Shown: positions 24,976-34,883 of the stretch, piece by piece | Position numbering within the stretch: the stretch's first letter is position 1 | How the letters are laid out: every line of letters starts with the position of its first letter | Assembly: GCF_900113445.1 (NCBI RefSeq) | Contig: NZ_FOPJ01000001.1 | Span: 248,001-312,000 of the forward strand | From: Corynebacterium spheniscorum | GTDB lineage: Bacteria > Actinomycetota > Actinomycetes > Mycobacteriales > Mycobacteriaceae | DNA length: 64,000 nucleotides | Direction: 5' to 3' | Program-made: the position numbers and the translations under genes | The notes under the pieces: model-generated | The model's database searches: none | What the model was told of the DNA's origin: nothing | The model's input: only the letters and a program-made list of their open reading frames with translations

Positions 24976-27570
24976 GTGTTTGGACTCTCCACACTCCTCC
25001 GGGTCGGTGAGGGACGTACTGTCAAGCGACTAAAGAAGATCGCCGACGACGTCATCGCACTGGAGGACCGGTACGCCGCCCTAAGCGACGAAGAGCTTAA
25101 GGCAAAGACCCAGGAGTTCAAGGACGAACTGGCTAATGGCAAAGACGTCGATGATCTTTTGCTTGATGCCTTCGCTGTCGCCCGCGAAGCCTCCTGGCGC
25201 GTGCTGGACCAAAAGCACTACCCCGTGCAGATCATGGGTGGTGCCGCACTACACTTCGGCAACGTCGCCGAAATGCGCACCGGTGAAGGTAAAACCCTGA
25301 CCTGTGTGCTGCCGGCTTATCTCAATGCCCTCACCGGCAAGGGCGTGCACGTGGTCACCGTCAATGACTACCTGGCAAAACGTGACGCTGAGTGGATGGG
25401 CCGTGTGCACCGCTTCCTCGGCCTGGATGTGGGCGTGATCCTTTCTTCCATGCGCCCGGATGAGCGCCGCGCCGCCTATAACGCTGATATCACTTACGGC
25501 ACCAATAATGAGCTGGGCTTTGATTATTTGCGCGATAATATGGCTCGCTCCCTCAATGAATTAGTGCAGCGTGGCCACAACTACGCCATTGTGGATGAGG
25601 TTGACTCCATCCTCATTGACGAAGCCCGTACCCCGCTGATTATTTCTGGTCCGGTGGATGGCTCCTCGCAGTTCTACAATGTCTTCGCGCAGCTCGCCCC
25701 GCGCATGAAAGAAGGCATCCACTACGAGGTGGACCACCGCAAGCGCACCGTTGGTGTGCTTGAAGATGGTGTCGCCTATGTCGAAGACCAACTAGGTATC
25801 GATAACCTCTACGCCCCAGAGCATTCGCAGCTGGTGAGCTACCTCAACAACGCGCTGAAGGCGAAGGAACTCTTTGCCCGCGATAAGGACTACATCGTCC
25901 GCAATGGGGAAGTGCTCATCGTGGATGCCTTTACCGGCCGTGTGCTGGGTGGCCGCCGCTACAACGAAGGCATGCACCAGGCCATTGAGGCTAAAGAAAA
26001 CGTAGAGATCAAAAACGAGAACCAGACTCTCGCCACGATTACGCTGCAGAACTACTTCCGCCTTTATGACAAGCTCGCCGGGATGACCGGTACGGCGGAA
26101 ACTGAAGCTTCGGAATTGCACCAGATCTACAAGCTCAATGTGGTGCCGATCCCGACTAACCGCCCGAACCAGCGTGAAGACCTCACCGACCGCGTCTATA
26201 AGACCCAGGAAGCAAAGTTCGCTGCGGTAGTAGAAGATATCGCTGAGCGTGCAGCCAATGGCCAGCCGGTGCTGGTTGGTACCACCTCGGTGGAGCGTTC
26301 GGAATATCTTTCTGGGTTGCTGCAATCCCGCGGTATTAAGCACTCCGTGTTGAATGCTAAGCACCACGAAAAGGAAGCTGAGATTGTTGCGCAGGCCGGT
26401 TTGCCGGGTGCGGTGACGGTGGCCACCAATATGGCTGGCCGCGGTACCGACATTGTGTTGGGTGGCAACCCGGACATCATTGCTGACATTAACTTGCGTC
26501 ATCGCGGCCTGGATCCTGTGGCTAACCCGGAGGAATACCAGGAAGCCTGGGATGTGGAACTGCCGCGTGTGAAGGAACGCGCCGCTGCTTTAGCTGATGA
26601 GGTTCGCGACGCCGGTGGTCTCTATGTGTTGGGTACTGAGCGCCATGAGTCCCGCCGTATTGATAACCAGCTGCGTGGTCGTTCTGGACGTCAGGGTGAC
26701 CCCGGTGCCACCCGTTTCTACCTCTCCATGCGTGATGAGCTGATGGTTCGCTTCGTCGGCCAAGCGATGGAAAATATGATGAACCGCCTCAATGTGCCTG
26801 ATGATGTGCCGATTGAGGCGAAGATGGTCACCAACTCCATTAAGGGCGCACAGACCCAAGTGGAGAACCAGAACTTTGAGATGCGTAAGAACGTGCTCAA
26901 ATACGATGAGGTGCTCAATGAGCAGCGCAAGGTGATCTACTCGGAGCGCCGCGAAATTCTGGAAGCCAAGGATATTTCCGGGCATATCCAGAACATGATC
27001 GATGAGACCATTAGCGCATATGTTGATGGCGCTACCGCCGTGGGCTATGTCGAAGACTGGGATCTGGATGAACTCTGGAATGCCCTGGAGTCGCTCTATG
27101 GCCCCAGCTTCAGCTGGGAAACTCTGCGTGCCGAAGACAAGTATGGTGCCGCTGGTGAACTGAGCGCCGATGACCTGCGCCAGGCCTTGCTTGATGATGC
27201 GCACGAGCAGTATGCGCAGCTAGAAAGCAATGTCAGTGCCATTGGTGGGGAAGCCCAGATGCGTAACTTGGAGCGCATGGTGATCTTGCCGGTGATTGAC
27301 CAGAAGTGGCGCGAGCACCTTTATGAAATGGACTACCTCAAGGAAGGCATTGGCCTGCGCGCAATGGCGCAGCGTGACCCCTTGGTGGAGTACCAAAAAG
27401 AAGGTGGCGATATGTTCAATGCCATGAAGGACGCCATTAAGGAAGAAACTGTTCGCCAGCTCTTCCTATTGCGCCGCCAATTCGATAACCCGGAGACCTC
27501 CGGCCCGACGATCACCACCAGCACCGATGTGCGCCCGGACGATAGTAGCGAGCAGGTGATGGGCGCCTAA
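24976..27570 (+). CDS. secA: Preprotein translocase ATPase SecA (SecA1)
   Basis: An 864-residue motor that drives unfolded preproteins through SecYEG. Walker [11 protein letters not shown] lies at about residues 99-108, followed by the DEAD-type [17 protein letters not shown], the second nucleotide fold with [16 protein letters not shown], and the helical scaffold to the C-terminus. There is no Cys-rich zinc tail, as is usual in actinobacterial SecA1. It starts at GTG 24976 with an AAGGA site. It follows hpf as in C. glutamicum. Confidence 0.96.
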   Translation: MFGLSTLLRVGEGRTVKRLKKIADDVIALEDRYAALSDEELKAKTQEFKDELANGKDVDDLLLDAFAVAREASWRVLDQKHYPVQIMGGAALHFGNVAEMRTGEGKTLTCVLPAYLNALTGKGVHVVTVNDYLAKRDAEWMGRVHRFLGLDVGVILSSMRPDERRAAYNADITYGTNNELGFDYLRDNMARSLNELVQRGHNYAIVDEVDSILIDEARTPLIISGPVDGSSQFYNVFAQLAPRMKEGIHYEVDHRKRTVGVLEDGVAYVEDQLGIDNLYAPEHSQLVSYLNNALKAKELFARDKDYIVRNGEVLIVDAFTGRVLGGRRYNEGMHQAIEAKENVEIKNENQTLATITLQNYFRLYDKLAGMTGTAETEASELHQIYKLNVVPIPTNRPNQREDLTDRVYKTQEAKFAAVVEDIAERAANGQPVLVGTTSVERSEYLSGLLQSRGIKHSVLNAKHHEKEAEIVAQAGLPGAVTVATNMAGRGTDIVLGGNPDIIADINLRHRGLDPVANPEEYQEAWDVELPRVKERAAALADEVRDAGGLYVLGTERHESRRIDNQLRGRSGRQGDPGATRFYLSMRDELMVRFVGQAMENMMNRLNVPDDVPIEAKMVTNSIKGAQTQVENQNFEMRKNVLKYDEVLNEQRKVIYSERREILEAKDISGHIQNMIDETISAYVDGATAVGYVEDWDLDELWNALESLYGPSFSWETLRAEDKYGAAGELSADDLRQALLDDAHEQYAQLESNVSAIGGEAQMRNLERMVILPVIDQKWREHLYEMDYLKEGIGLRAMAQRDPLVEYQKEGGDMFNAMKDAIKEETVRQLFLLRRQFDNPETSGPTITTSTDVRPDDSSEQVMGA

Positions 27571-27677
27571 GGCGCCTAGGAGCTTTGGGGCCCGTCGTGT
27601 CTCGAGGCCGTGGCCGCACCCCGCGCACCCCTCCTAGTCCGCCCTGCAGTTAAGGCAGCACAAGAGGCTACGTATTA

Positions 27678-27717
27678 GGGGGCTGTGACGCTAACAGTAG
27701 CGCCGCGGCCCCTTTTT
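27678..27717 (+). terminator. Rho-independent terminator of secA
   Basis: A 14-bp GC-rich stem with two G-U pairs and one mismatch (27679-27692 with 27699-27712), a 6-base loop and TTTTT. It lies 108 bp after the secA stop. Confidence 0.8.
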
Positions 27718-27774
27718 CCGCATAAGTAGCCATGAACAGGCTCTGCGGACCGGAGGAGTAGGGGCACCAGCGCC

Positions 27775-28320
27775 TTAAAACACCCGGAAACTTAATAGCG
27801 CCCAGCCAACAATGCTGTGTGGCCGCGGGGATAAGGTCGCAGTAAAGGCATGCACGGAACGCCCCAGCGCAGCTGACTGGGTTTTTAGGCCAGTTGCCGC
27901 GCCGCGGGTAATTGCCATGGTGCAGGTACCAAAGACCTCCAGGAGCTCTTGACTATGGTGCGGGCGAAGATGCAAACTATCTAAATGCACCATGGTGACC
28001 TGCTCTGATGCGTGCTTCGGGTGGCGCTTCCGCAGCTGAGACATAATATGCACCCGCGCACTGCGACCAAGTTCCAAGCTGGCTAATTTCGTTTCCGGTT
28101 TTAAGCCCACGCAAATTTCCAAGGCCAGGTGGATGAGGCGGTGAAGCTGCCTTTTGGATGCCCCTGAGGGGGTAACTATGGTCAAGTTCTGCGCTTGACC
28201 ATCAAGGTGACATACACCGCCGCTAACGCTCGGTGTTGGGGTGCTCGAAGCACCTGGTGCGGGCATGGGGGCTTCATCAATGACCATCAGGAAGCGGAAA
28301 CCCGGGATTTGTTGCAGCAT
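27775..28320 (-). CDS. Rv3235 family protein (DUF6459-like)
   Basis: A 181-residue protein. The C-terminal 110 residues match the Rv3235 type: LELGRSARVHIMSQLRKR, then VHLDSLHLRPHHSQELLEVFGTCTMAITRGA, with a final FTATLSPRPHSIVGWALLSF. The first 60 residues are Pro/Ser-rich and likely disordered. The Rv3235 gene lies near secA1 in mycobacteria as well. Function is unknown; such proteins often end in a beta-rich domain of uncertain partner. Confidence 0.7.
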   Translation of the reverse strand: MLQQIPGFRFLMVIDEAPMPAPGASSTPTPSVSGGVCHLDGQAQNLTIVTPSGASKRQLHRLIHLALEICVGLKPETKLASLELGRSARVHIMSQLRKRHPKHASEQVTMVHLDSLHLRPHHSQELLEVFGTCTMAITRGAATGLKTQSAALGRSVHAFTATLSPRPHSIVGWALLSFRVF

Positions 28321-28497
28321 GCAGGACTCTTTCTAAGAGGGTGCACACTGGGCAAACGCATAAAGACAGTTAGTATTGTGGCATGGACGTGGCTATAGGC
28401 GCCAGCAGTAGAAGGAAAATTTTTATTTCACTCTTGCGGTGCGCAGCCTAAAGATTAAGCGTCATAACAGAATTTTCAATTAGAGGAGACTACGTAC

Positions 28498-28908
28498 GTG
28501 CGTGGACTTATCGTCGACTATGTCGGTGTATTAGACGGCAATGAAGAAGACCAGCGTCGCTGGCGCGAACTTTTTGCTGCCGCCAAGAAGAACGGAGTCG
28601 GCACCGCGATTTTATCCAATGATGCGGGCGGTCCCAGCGCGGAACCCATCCGCGAATGGGAATATCGCGGCATTGTCGATGCGGTTTTGCTCAGCGGCGA
28701 AATCGGTGCCGAGAAGCCCGAAACCGCAGCTTTCCAAGCAGCAGCTGATTCCATGGGCCTGCCGATGAACGATTGCGTGCTGGTGGATGACTCCATCTTG
28801 AATGTGCGCGCCGCAGTCGAAGCCGGCCTTGTGGGTGTGTACTACCAGCAATTCGATCGCGCGGTTGTAGAAATCACCGGGCTTTTTGATATTGAAGGGG
28901 AGTTCTAG
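28498..28908 (+). CDS. HAD-superfamily protein, short, with altered motif I
   Basis: A 136-residue protein starting at GTG 28498 with AGAGGAG 9 bases upstream. It has HAD motif II (ILSNDAGG), motif III Lys (EKPETAAFQAA) and motif IV (VLVDDSILNVRAAVEAGL). Motif I reads VDYVGVLDG: the nucleophile Asp is present but the second Asp, the general acid, is replaced by Val. There is no cap domain. Phosphatase activity is therefore doubtful. The DUF6912 gene follows 7 bp downstream. Confidence 0.8.
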   Translation: MRGLIVDYVGVLDGNEEDQRRWRELFAAAKKNGVGTAILSNDAGGPSAEPIREWEYRGIVDAVLLSGEIGAEKPETAAFQAAADSMGLPMNDCVLVDDSILNVRAAVEAGLVGVYYQQFDRAVVEITGLFDIEGEF

Positions 28909-28915
28909 CCGCACT

Positions 28916-29446
28916 ATGCGCATCTATATTCCTGCTACCTTCACCATGCTCCGCGAGTTTGCTCAGACGCAGCAATTAGAGCTCATTCCGCCGGGCTATG
29001 CCTTCTCCGCTGCGGAGGCCTGCAAGGGCGACTACAGCGCCGATGAGATCGAACTGATTGAACATGGTGCCTTCGTGGATGCCTCCGAGGCCTCCATCCG
29101 CTTGCTTCAGCGCGATATAGAAGAAAACAAGGAAGCGGAATACCCCTACCGTCGCGTGGTGATCTCAGCAGACATCCCAAATAAGCAAGCCACTATTCGG
29201 GAAGACCTCGGTATTTCCGTGGTCAGCCTAGATCCGGCGAAGGTAGAGCTTAAAGACTGCGTATGCGTGCACATAGATATTGCCGAAAGCGAAGCCGAAA
29301 CCGCCAAAGCAATGGAAGCAATCCAAGCAGCGGACCTAGGCGATGAAGACGCCGAGTTCATTGTTGGAGATGCCCTGGATAACTTTATGGCCTGGTATGA
29401 CATCAGCGAATTAGCCGCGATTATGGATCTCGGGCTAGCAGGCTAG
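28916..29446 (+). CDS. DUF6912 family protein
   Basis: A 176-residue acidic protein beginning MRIYIPATFTMLREF, the typical start of this actinobacterial family. The start is placed at ATG 28916, with AAGGGGAG 13 bases upstream inside the end of the HAD-like gene. It has no signal or membrane segment. Function is unknown; it is kept next to the HAD-like gene in corynebacteria, so the two may act together. Confidence 0.78.
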   Translation: MRIYIPATFTMLREFAQTQQLELIPPGYAFSAAEACKGDYSADEIELIEHGAFVDASEASIRLLQRDIEENKEAEYPYRRVVISADIPNKQATIREDLGISVVSLDPAKVELKDCVCVHIDIAESEAETAKAMEAIQAADLGDEDAEFIVGDALDNFMAWYDISELAAIMDLGLAG

Positions 29447-29528
29447 GGGAGAAGCCCCCTACCAGCTGCCCCTACCAGCAGACTCCCGCCAGCCCCAAGC
29501 AGCACCTGCGAGCCCCGCACCACCACCA

Positions 29529-29580
29529 ACCCCCAGTCCCCGCACAGCCTTCGCGCCGGGGCTCTGGGGGTAATCTTTTT
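29529..29580 (+). terminator. Rho-independent terminator after the DUF6912 gene
   Basis: ACCCCCAG (29529-29536) pairs with CTGGGGGT (29564-29571); an inner CCCCG/CGGGG extends the stem. TTTTT follows at 29576-29580. Confidence 0.75.
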
Positions 29581-29662
29581 GCGCACTCTGGGACGGAAGC
29601 ACTAGACATGCAAGCTACGCTAGCGTAGGCTACGCCGGAGTAAGCTTTGTTCGACTAACTAA

Positions 29663-30856
29663 ATGCAGGTGCACCGCATGACTTCACCCCAGCCCAAGAA
29701 GACATCGCCGCAGTCCACGCTCAGTATGCGCCACGCCGCCGAAAAGGCAGCCTCTGGCCGCACACCTCGCACTAGGACCAAGCAGTCTAAAGACGCGCTC
29801 AAGCGCACTCGCGGATTCCTGCGACGCTTCACCACCCCGCTTCTCCCGGATGACTACACGGTTTTGATCAACCCACTGTGGTCCTCCCGAGAACTAAGAG
29901 GCCGGATCGAAGCCGTTAGCTATCCCACCGATGAGACCGTTACCCTGCGCATTCGCCCTGGGTGGGGAGTCCCCGTCGATTTCCACGCCGGCCAATATAT
30001 CGGCATCGGTGTCCTCATCGGCGGCCGCTACACTTGGCGCAGCTACTCGCTCACCGACGCCCCCGAAACCCACGATGGCATCTTCACCATCACCGTGCGC
30101 GCCATCGACGAAGGTCGCATGTCCCGCCACCTGGTGAACCTCGCCGAACCGGGGATGCACATTCGCCTCGCTGCTCCAGCCGGCGATTTCCACCTCACCG
30201 AGCCCGTACCGGAAAAGATTCTCTTCATTTCCGCGGGCACCGGAATCACCCCCATCGTGGCCATGCTGCGCAGCCTCATGTCCCGTGAGGATATGAATGA
30301 TGTAACCGTCATCCATTCAGTGCGTCACCGCTCCGACCTGCTCTATGCCGAAGTGTTAGAGCAAGTCGCCGCTTACCCAGAAACCAAGGTCATCCTGCGC
30401 GTCACCGGCGAGGATACGGATGAAGCTTATGGCCCCCGCATCAGCCCAGATGATCTAGAAACCTTGGTTCCTGATGTTCGGGAACGCGTGGTGTATGCCT
30501 GCGGTCCGCAGCCATTGCTCGATGGCCTAGAAACCTGGGCTGAAGAACGCGAGATTGAGCTCCGCACTGAACGTTTCACCCTGGATCGCGCCAGCGATGC
30601 CACCGGTGGGGCGATCACCTTCGCTCAAAAAAGCACCACTGTTGAAGCTGATGGTGCCACCACCATCCTTGAGGCCGCGGAATCAGCGGGAATCATGTTG
30701 CCTTTTGGCTGCCGAATGGGCATCTGCCAAACCTGCGTGCAACAGCTTTCTGCCGGATTCGTTCACGACCTACGCACCAACGAAACACACGAACCCGGTT
30801 CCCGCATCCGCACCTGCGTGTGCGTTGCCGCTGGCGACGTCACCGTCGACTGCTAA
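29663..30856 (+). CDS. Ferredoxin-NAD(P)H reductase with C-terminal 2Fe-2S domain (desaturase partner, Rv3230c-like)
   Basis: A 397-residue oxidoreductase. In order: an FAD-binding barrel with RSYSLTDAP, an NAD(P)-binding fold (FISAGTGITPIVAMLRSL, then VVYACGPQPLLDGL), and a plant-type ferredoxin domain with cluster Cys in FGCRMGICQTCVQQL and a later TCVC. It passes electrons from NAD(P)H to the desaturase encoded 39 bp downstream. Rv3230c serves DesA3 in the same way. ATG 29678 (MTSPQP) is an alternative start. Confidence 0.92.
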   Translation: MQVHRMTSPQPKKTSPQSTLSMRHAAEKAASGRTPRTRTKQSKDALKRTRGFLRRFTTPLLPDDYTVLINPLWSSRELRGRIEAVSYPTDETVTLRIRPGWGVPVDFHAGQYIGIGVLIGGRYTWRSYSLTDAPETHDGIFTITVRAIDEGRMSRHLVNLAEPGMHIRLAAPAGDFHLTEPVPEKILFISAGTGITPIVAMLRSLMSREDMNDVTVIHSVRHRSDLLYAEVLEQVAAYPETKVILRVTGEDTDEAYGPRISPDDLETLVPDVRERVVYACGPQPLLDGLETWAEEREIELRTERFTLDRASDATGGAITFAQKSTTVEADGATTILEAAESAGIMLPFGCRMGICQTCVQQLSAGFVHDLRTNETHEPGSRIRTCVCVAAGDVTVDC

Positions 30857-30895
30857 ACCGCTAAAAAATACCCCCTTTGAGGAGAAACACACACC

Positions 30896-32197
30896 ATGGC
30901 TATTGACAACATTCGCGCATATTCACACCTCAGTGATGATGATATTGAAGAAATCGGGCGCCGCTTAGACGCCATCAAAGCCGAGGTCGAAGCCGACCTT
31001 GGCGAAAAGGATGTGCGCTATATCCGCGGACTTATCCGCACCCAACGCATGTTTGAGACCGGCGGCCGCATCGCCTTACTCTTCTCCCACAAAAAACCAT
31101 TGTGGTGGGCCGGCGTCAGCCTCCTGAGTATCTCCAAGATCCTGGAGAACCTCGAAATTGGCCACAATGTTATGCACGGCCAGTGGGATTGGATGAATGA
31201 CCCCGAAATTCACTCCACCACCTGGGAATGGGATAACGTCTGCCCCTCCAGTCAGTGGATGCACACCCACAACTATGTGCACCACAAGTACACCAATATC
31301 ATCGGCATGGACTCCGATGTCGGCTACGGCATCCTGCGCGTTACCCGCGACCGCAAATGGAGCCCCCTGCACGCCTTCCAGCCGGTTGTAAACGCCACCT
31401 TGGCCTCCATGTTCCAGTGGGCGGTTGGTTTTTATGACGTGGAGCTCGGCCGCCTCGCTACCGGCCGCGCCACCTGGGAAGAAACTGCCCCGAAGTTCTG
31501 GGAAACAATGCGTAAATCCGGCCGCCAAATGAGCCGCGATTATATTCTCTACCCGGCGCTTAGTGGCCCCAATTTCAAGCACACCATTGCCGCCAATGCC
31601 ACCGCGAACTTCATTCGTTCGGTATGGGCTTATGCCGTCATTTTCTGCGGCCACTTCCCGGATGAAGCAGAAACCTTCACCAAGGAACAGTACAAGAATG
31701 AAACCCACGCAGAATGGTATCTGCGCCAAATGCTGGGTTCCGCAAACTTCCGTGGCGGCAAATTGCTCACCATTATGTCCGGCAACCTGAATTACCAAAT
31801 CGAGCACCATATCTTCCCCGATATGCCCTCGAATCGCCTGGCTGAAATTGGTCGCCAGGTGGAGGCTTTGTGCAAGGAATACGATATTCCTTATAACGTC
31901 GATTCCTTCCCCAAGCAGCTCGCCAAGGTGCAGCGTACCCTCCTCAAGCTGACCCTGCCCAATAAATATCTGGCAGCCAGCCCCGATAATGCCCCGGAGG
32001 TGCGCTCCAACCGTGCCTTCACCGACAACCCCGAGGTTGAGGCGCAGCTCCACATCGGCGAGGACGAGCACGGCGAACGCCGCGGTCTCGCTACCGGGTT
32101 GGTGCTGCTCAAGCGTCTGCGCCCCACCGTTATGGAGGCCATCGCTAACTTCACCGGCCGTACCCCGGAACGCCGCCACCACCGCCTCGACGCTTAA
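30896..32197 (+). CDS. desA3: Fatty acid (acyl-CoA) desaturase, DesA3-like
   Basis: A 433-residue membrane di-iron enzyme that introduces a double bond into acyl-CoA. The three histidine boxes are visible: GHNVMHGQWDW, HTHNYVHHKYTN and YQIEHHIFPDMP. Hydrophobic helices lie between the boxes. The preceding reductase supplies electrons. In corynebacteria it makes oleate for membrane lipids and for mycolic acids. The C-terminal 70 residues are charged and cytoplasmic. AGGAG is 11 bases before ATG 30896. Confidence 0.92.
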   Translation: MAIDNIRAYSHLSDDDIEEIGRRLDAIKAEVEADLGEKDVRYIRGLIRTQRMFETGGRIALLFSHKKPLWWAGVSLLSISKILENLEIGHNVMHGQWDWMNDPEIHSTTWEWDNVCPSSQWMHTHNYVHHKYTNIIGMDSDVGYGILRVTRDRKWSPLHAFQPVVNATLASMFQWAVGFYDVELGRLATGRATWEETAPKFWETMRKSGRQMSRDYILYPALSGPNFKHTIAANATANFIRSVWAYAVIFCGHFPDEAETFTKEQYKNETHAEWYLRQMLGSANFRGGKLLTIMSGNLNYQIEHHIFPDMPSNRLAEIGRQVEALCKEYDIPYNVDSFPKQLAKVQRTLLKLTLPNKYLAASPDNAPEVRSNRAFTDNPEVEAQLHIGEDEHGERRGLATGLVLLKRLRPTVMEAIANFTGRTPERRHHRLDA

Positions 32198-32229
32198 TTC
32201 TTTCACCAGGATTTAAGCTTTATCCGAGA

Positions 32230-32281
32230 CCGAAAGCCCCACGCTGAGCAGAAATTATTCCGCTTAAGCGTGGGGCTTCGG
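32230..32281. terminator. Bidirectional terminator between desA3 and the ClC gene
   Basis: CCGAAAGCCCCACGCT (32230-32245) pairs with AGCGTGGGGCTTCGG (32267-32281). The stem is long and GC-rich, and separates two convergent genes. Confidence 0.8.
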
Positions 32282-32296
32282 CATGCCGCACCTCTT

Positions 32297-33868
32297 TTAT
32301 TCTTCTTGGGAATTCTCGGGAGGTTTCCGGGTCGCGATCTTCCCGGATTTCCTGGGCGTGGCCCGCGAACTTGGGGCGGCTTCCTTATCGCGTTCTGATT
32401 TACGTTTCTTAGCGCGGGAATCTTCGCTGATTTTATGCTCCGCTTCACTCATCGAACGCGATTCTTCCGGATCCATACCCTGGACATAAGGCGCACGGCG
32501 TGCCGCCGCAATACCCAGCATCCGCACCGCCACCGCGGCAGCCACCACCGCGGTAAATACCGGCAAATATCCTTGGGGCACCATATCCGTAAATTCCACT
32601 GCCGCAATCATCCCAAACATGGGGGCCACCATTGCGGTGGAAAGAAAAGCCGCGGCACCTAAAAGCGCAAAAGCTTCAACCGGAACGTGCGGCAAAAGGG
32701 GGTGCAATAAGGTACCAATAATTGCCCCAATTAAAGCGCCATTGGCAAAAGCGGGGGTCAACATACCGCCAATGGTGCCTACCCGCAGCGCCACCAAATA
32801 GGTGAACATCCGCAGCAGCACCAACACCACCAGCAGTTTGATGGGCAGCCCCTCAGCTAATACCGCGCCTGCTGCCCAACGATTATTGGCACCATATTCC
32901 GGTACCGAATACGCCGCTAAGGCGATCAGCACATAGCCCAACGGCATTTGCCATAAGATTTTCTTCCCCGGTCCCGGAGAATACTCTGTTGCCACACGCG
33001 CAGCCTGACCAAAAAGATGCCCGATCAGTCCCGCAACCACCCCAATGATGCCGGCCGCAAAGAGTGTTTGGGCGGTTTCATCCAAGGGCACAGTGCGGAA
33101 AATGGGGTGGCTTTCTACAAATAATCCGGTGGTAGCTACCGCCACAGCGGAAGTCATCATCGACACCACAATGGAGCGCGCCGTTAATTCCCGCAAGAGC
33201 AATTCCAGGGAAAAAACTGCTCCGGCCAACGGCAGGTGGAAGCTCGCGCCCAAGGCCGCGCCGGCCGCGGAAGCAACAATTAAGCGCCGTGCTTCGCGGT
33301 CTAATTTCAACCAATCCGCTGCCCGCGAAGCACTCAATGCACCTGCTAACCGCGGTGCATTTTCACGCCCCACGGGTGCACCTACCGCCACCGAGGTTAC
33401 TTGGATAAAGCAACTCGAGAGGGTCTTAATCACCGGCATGCGTCGGGCTTTCATCGCCCCACCAACGGCCACAGCTTTGGGGCCGAAGCGGTGATAAGCC
33501 CACATCACCCAACTCAGCACAAAACCTAGCACCAGCATTGAGGCACCGGTGCGTTCAGGGGAAACGTTCAAGGCTGGGGCGCTGGCGTTAATATGATCCA
33601 CCCCGTAGATGGCGCGCTCAGTCCAAATAACCGTCCAGTTCAATAACGCAACTAAAAGTCCCGTCACCACACCCACCCCGGCGGCAATCAAGGCCATCCG
33701 GTTAATCGAAACGCGCGCTAATTCAGCATCAGCGCCAATAAAATCCTCATTGAGGATCTCCGGCTTCTTCGGCAGCCGAGGGGTAGGTAATTTTGGGCGC
33801 GGCAACCTGGAGAAGGCGCCACGACGCTCGCCTTCACGATTGCGCGTGGGCTTACTCCCAGTCGACAT
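32297..33868 (-). CDS. ClC-type chloride channel or antiporter family protein
   Basis: A 523-residue membrane protein with about ten helices. ClC-like anion-pathway motifs are seen as GAPVGRENAPR (in place of GKEGP) and GASFHLPLAGAVFSLELLL. The selectivity Ser motif GSGIP is not clear, and the gating Glu appears as the Glu in GREN. Both termini are Arg/Lys-rich cytoplasmic tails; the last 50 residues are very basic. The start overlaps the rsgA end by 17 bp on the same strand. Confidence 0.85.
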   Translation of the reverse strand: MSTGSKPTRNREGERRGAFSRLPRPKLPTPRLPKKPEILNEDFIGADAELARVSINRMALIAAGVGVVTGLLVALLNWTVIWTERAIYGVDHINASAPALNVSPERTGASMLVLGFVLSWVMWAYHRFGPKAVAVGGAMKARRMPVIKTLSSCFIQVTSVAVGAPVGRENAPRLAGALSASRAADWLKLDREARRLIVASAAGAALGASFHLPLAGAVFSLELLLRELTARSIVVSMMTSAVAVATTGLFVESHPIFRTVPLDETAQTLFAAGIIGVVAGLIGHLFGQAARVATEYSPGPGKKILWQMPLGYVLIALAAYSVPEYGANNRWAAGAVLAEGLPIKLLVVLVLLRMFTYLVALRVGTIGGMLTPAFANGALIGAIIGTLLHPLLPHVPVEAFALLGAAAFLSTAMVAPMFGMIAAVEFTDMVPQGYLPVFTAVVAAAVAVRMLGIAAARRAPYVQGMDPEESRSMSEAEHKISEDSRAKKRKSERDKEAAPSSRATPRKSGKIATRKPPENSQEE

Positions 33869-34883
33869 TACTTCTTAGAGCCTCCAATAATCGGCGCACC
33901 GCTTCAACCCGGCGCTGCGAGGTGGGCTCGCTTAATAAATCCAGGGCACATTCCGGGTCCGCTGGGGGCCCCATATGAGTACAACCACGCGGACAATCCT
34001 CAATAGCGGCTGCCAGGTCATCAAATACCTGCAGCACCATCTCCGCGTCAATATGGGCTAAGCCCAAGGAACGAATACCCGGGGTATCAATAATCCAGCC
34101 ACCAATCTCCTCCGGTAAGCGCAAGGCCACCGAAGTAGTAGAGGTATGCCGGCCTTTACCCACCCCAGATACCTCACCAGTAGCGCGATCAGCATCTGGG
34201 ACTAAGCGATTCACCAACGTAGATTTACCCACCCCAGAATGACCAACTAGGGCAGTGATCTTATTGGAACATAAATCAGCCACCGGTGTGAGCGAATCAT
34301 CAATTCCGCACACCACTACTTGAATATCTAGACCATCAAACTCTGCAGCGAACTCCGCCGGATCCGCCAAATCAGATTTGGTTAAACACAAAATAGGTGT
34401 GAGATTCCCGGCGAAAGCCGCAATTAAAGAACGTTCCACAAACCCTGTTCGAGGTGGTGGGTCAGCTACCGCGGTAACAATCAATAACTGATCCGCATTC
34501 GCCACCACAATGCGCTCATAGCGGTCATTATCATCGGCTGTGCGCCGCAGTACCGAGTGGCGTTCCTCCAGCTTCACAATTCGAGCTAGGGTGCCTTCCT
34601 TGCCGGAGGTATCACCCACCACGCCCACGCGGTCGCCCACCACAATGGCGGTGCGTCCTAATTCCCGGGCCCGCATGCAGGTGACTTCCGGGCCCTCGGG
34701 GCGATCATCCAAGATCACTCCCCATCGGCCACGGTCTTTAGTAATCACCATCCCAAACAGGGCGTCATCGTGGCTGGGGCGATCCTTGGTGCGCGGGCGG
34801 GTGCGTTTCGGGGCGCGGACACGGACGTCAGACTCGTCCCACTGCCTGCCGCCCCGGCGAAGATGAGTGGGACGAGCAGCCAT
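33852..34883 (-). CDS. rsgA: Ribosome small-subunit-dependent GTPase RsgA
   Basis: A 343-residue circularly permuted GTPase that assists late 30S maturation. The order is G4 (LTKSDL), then G1 (GHSGVGKSTLVN), then G3 (DTPGIRSLG). The C-terminal zinc site is seen as CPRGCTHMGPPADPECAL. The N-terminal 50 residues are Arg-rich. The start is set at ATG 34883, overlapping the aroA stop by one base (TAATG); the frame is open 21 codons upstream, inside aroA. aroA-rsgA is the conserved Rv3227-Rv3228c-type pair. Confidence 0.92.
   Translation of the reverse strand: MAARPTHLRRGGRQWDESDVRVRAPKRTRPRTKDRPSHDDALFGMVITKDRGRWGVILDDRPEGPEVTCMRARELGRTAIVVGDRVGVVGDTSGKEGTLARIVKLEERHSVLRRTADDNDRYERIVVANADQLLIVTAVADPPPRTGFVERSLIAAFAGNLTPILCLTKSDLADPAEFAAEFDGLDIQVVVCGIDDSLTPVADLCSNKITALVGHSGVGKSTLVNRLVPDADRATGEVSGVGKGRHTSTTSVALRLPEEIGGWIIDTPGIRSLGLAHIDAEMVLQVFDDLAAAIEDCPRGCTHMGPPADPECALDLLSEPTSQRRVEAVRRLLEALRSNVDWE

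Noticed and set aside
31076-32206. 376-codon open frame opposite desA3
   Set aside because: The desaturase His boxes on the plus strand are intact; the reverse frame has no recognisable domain.
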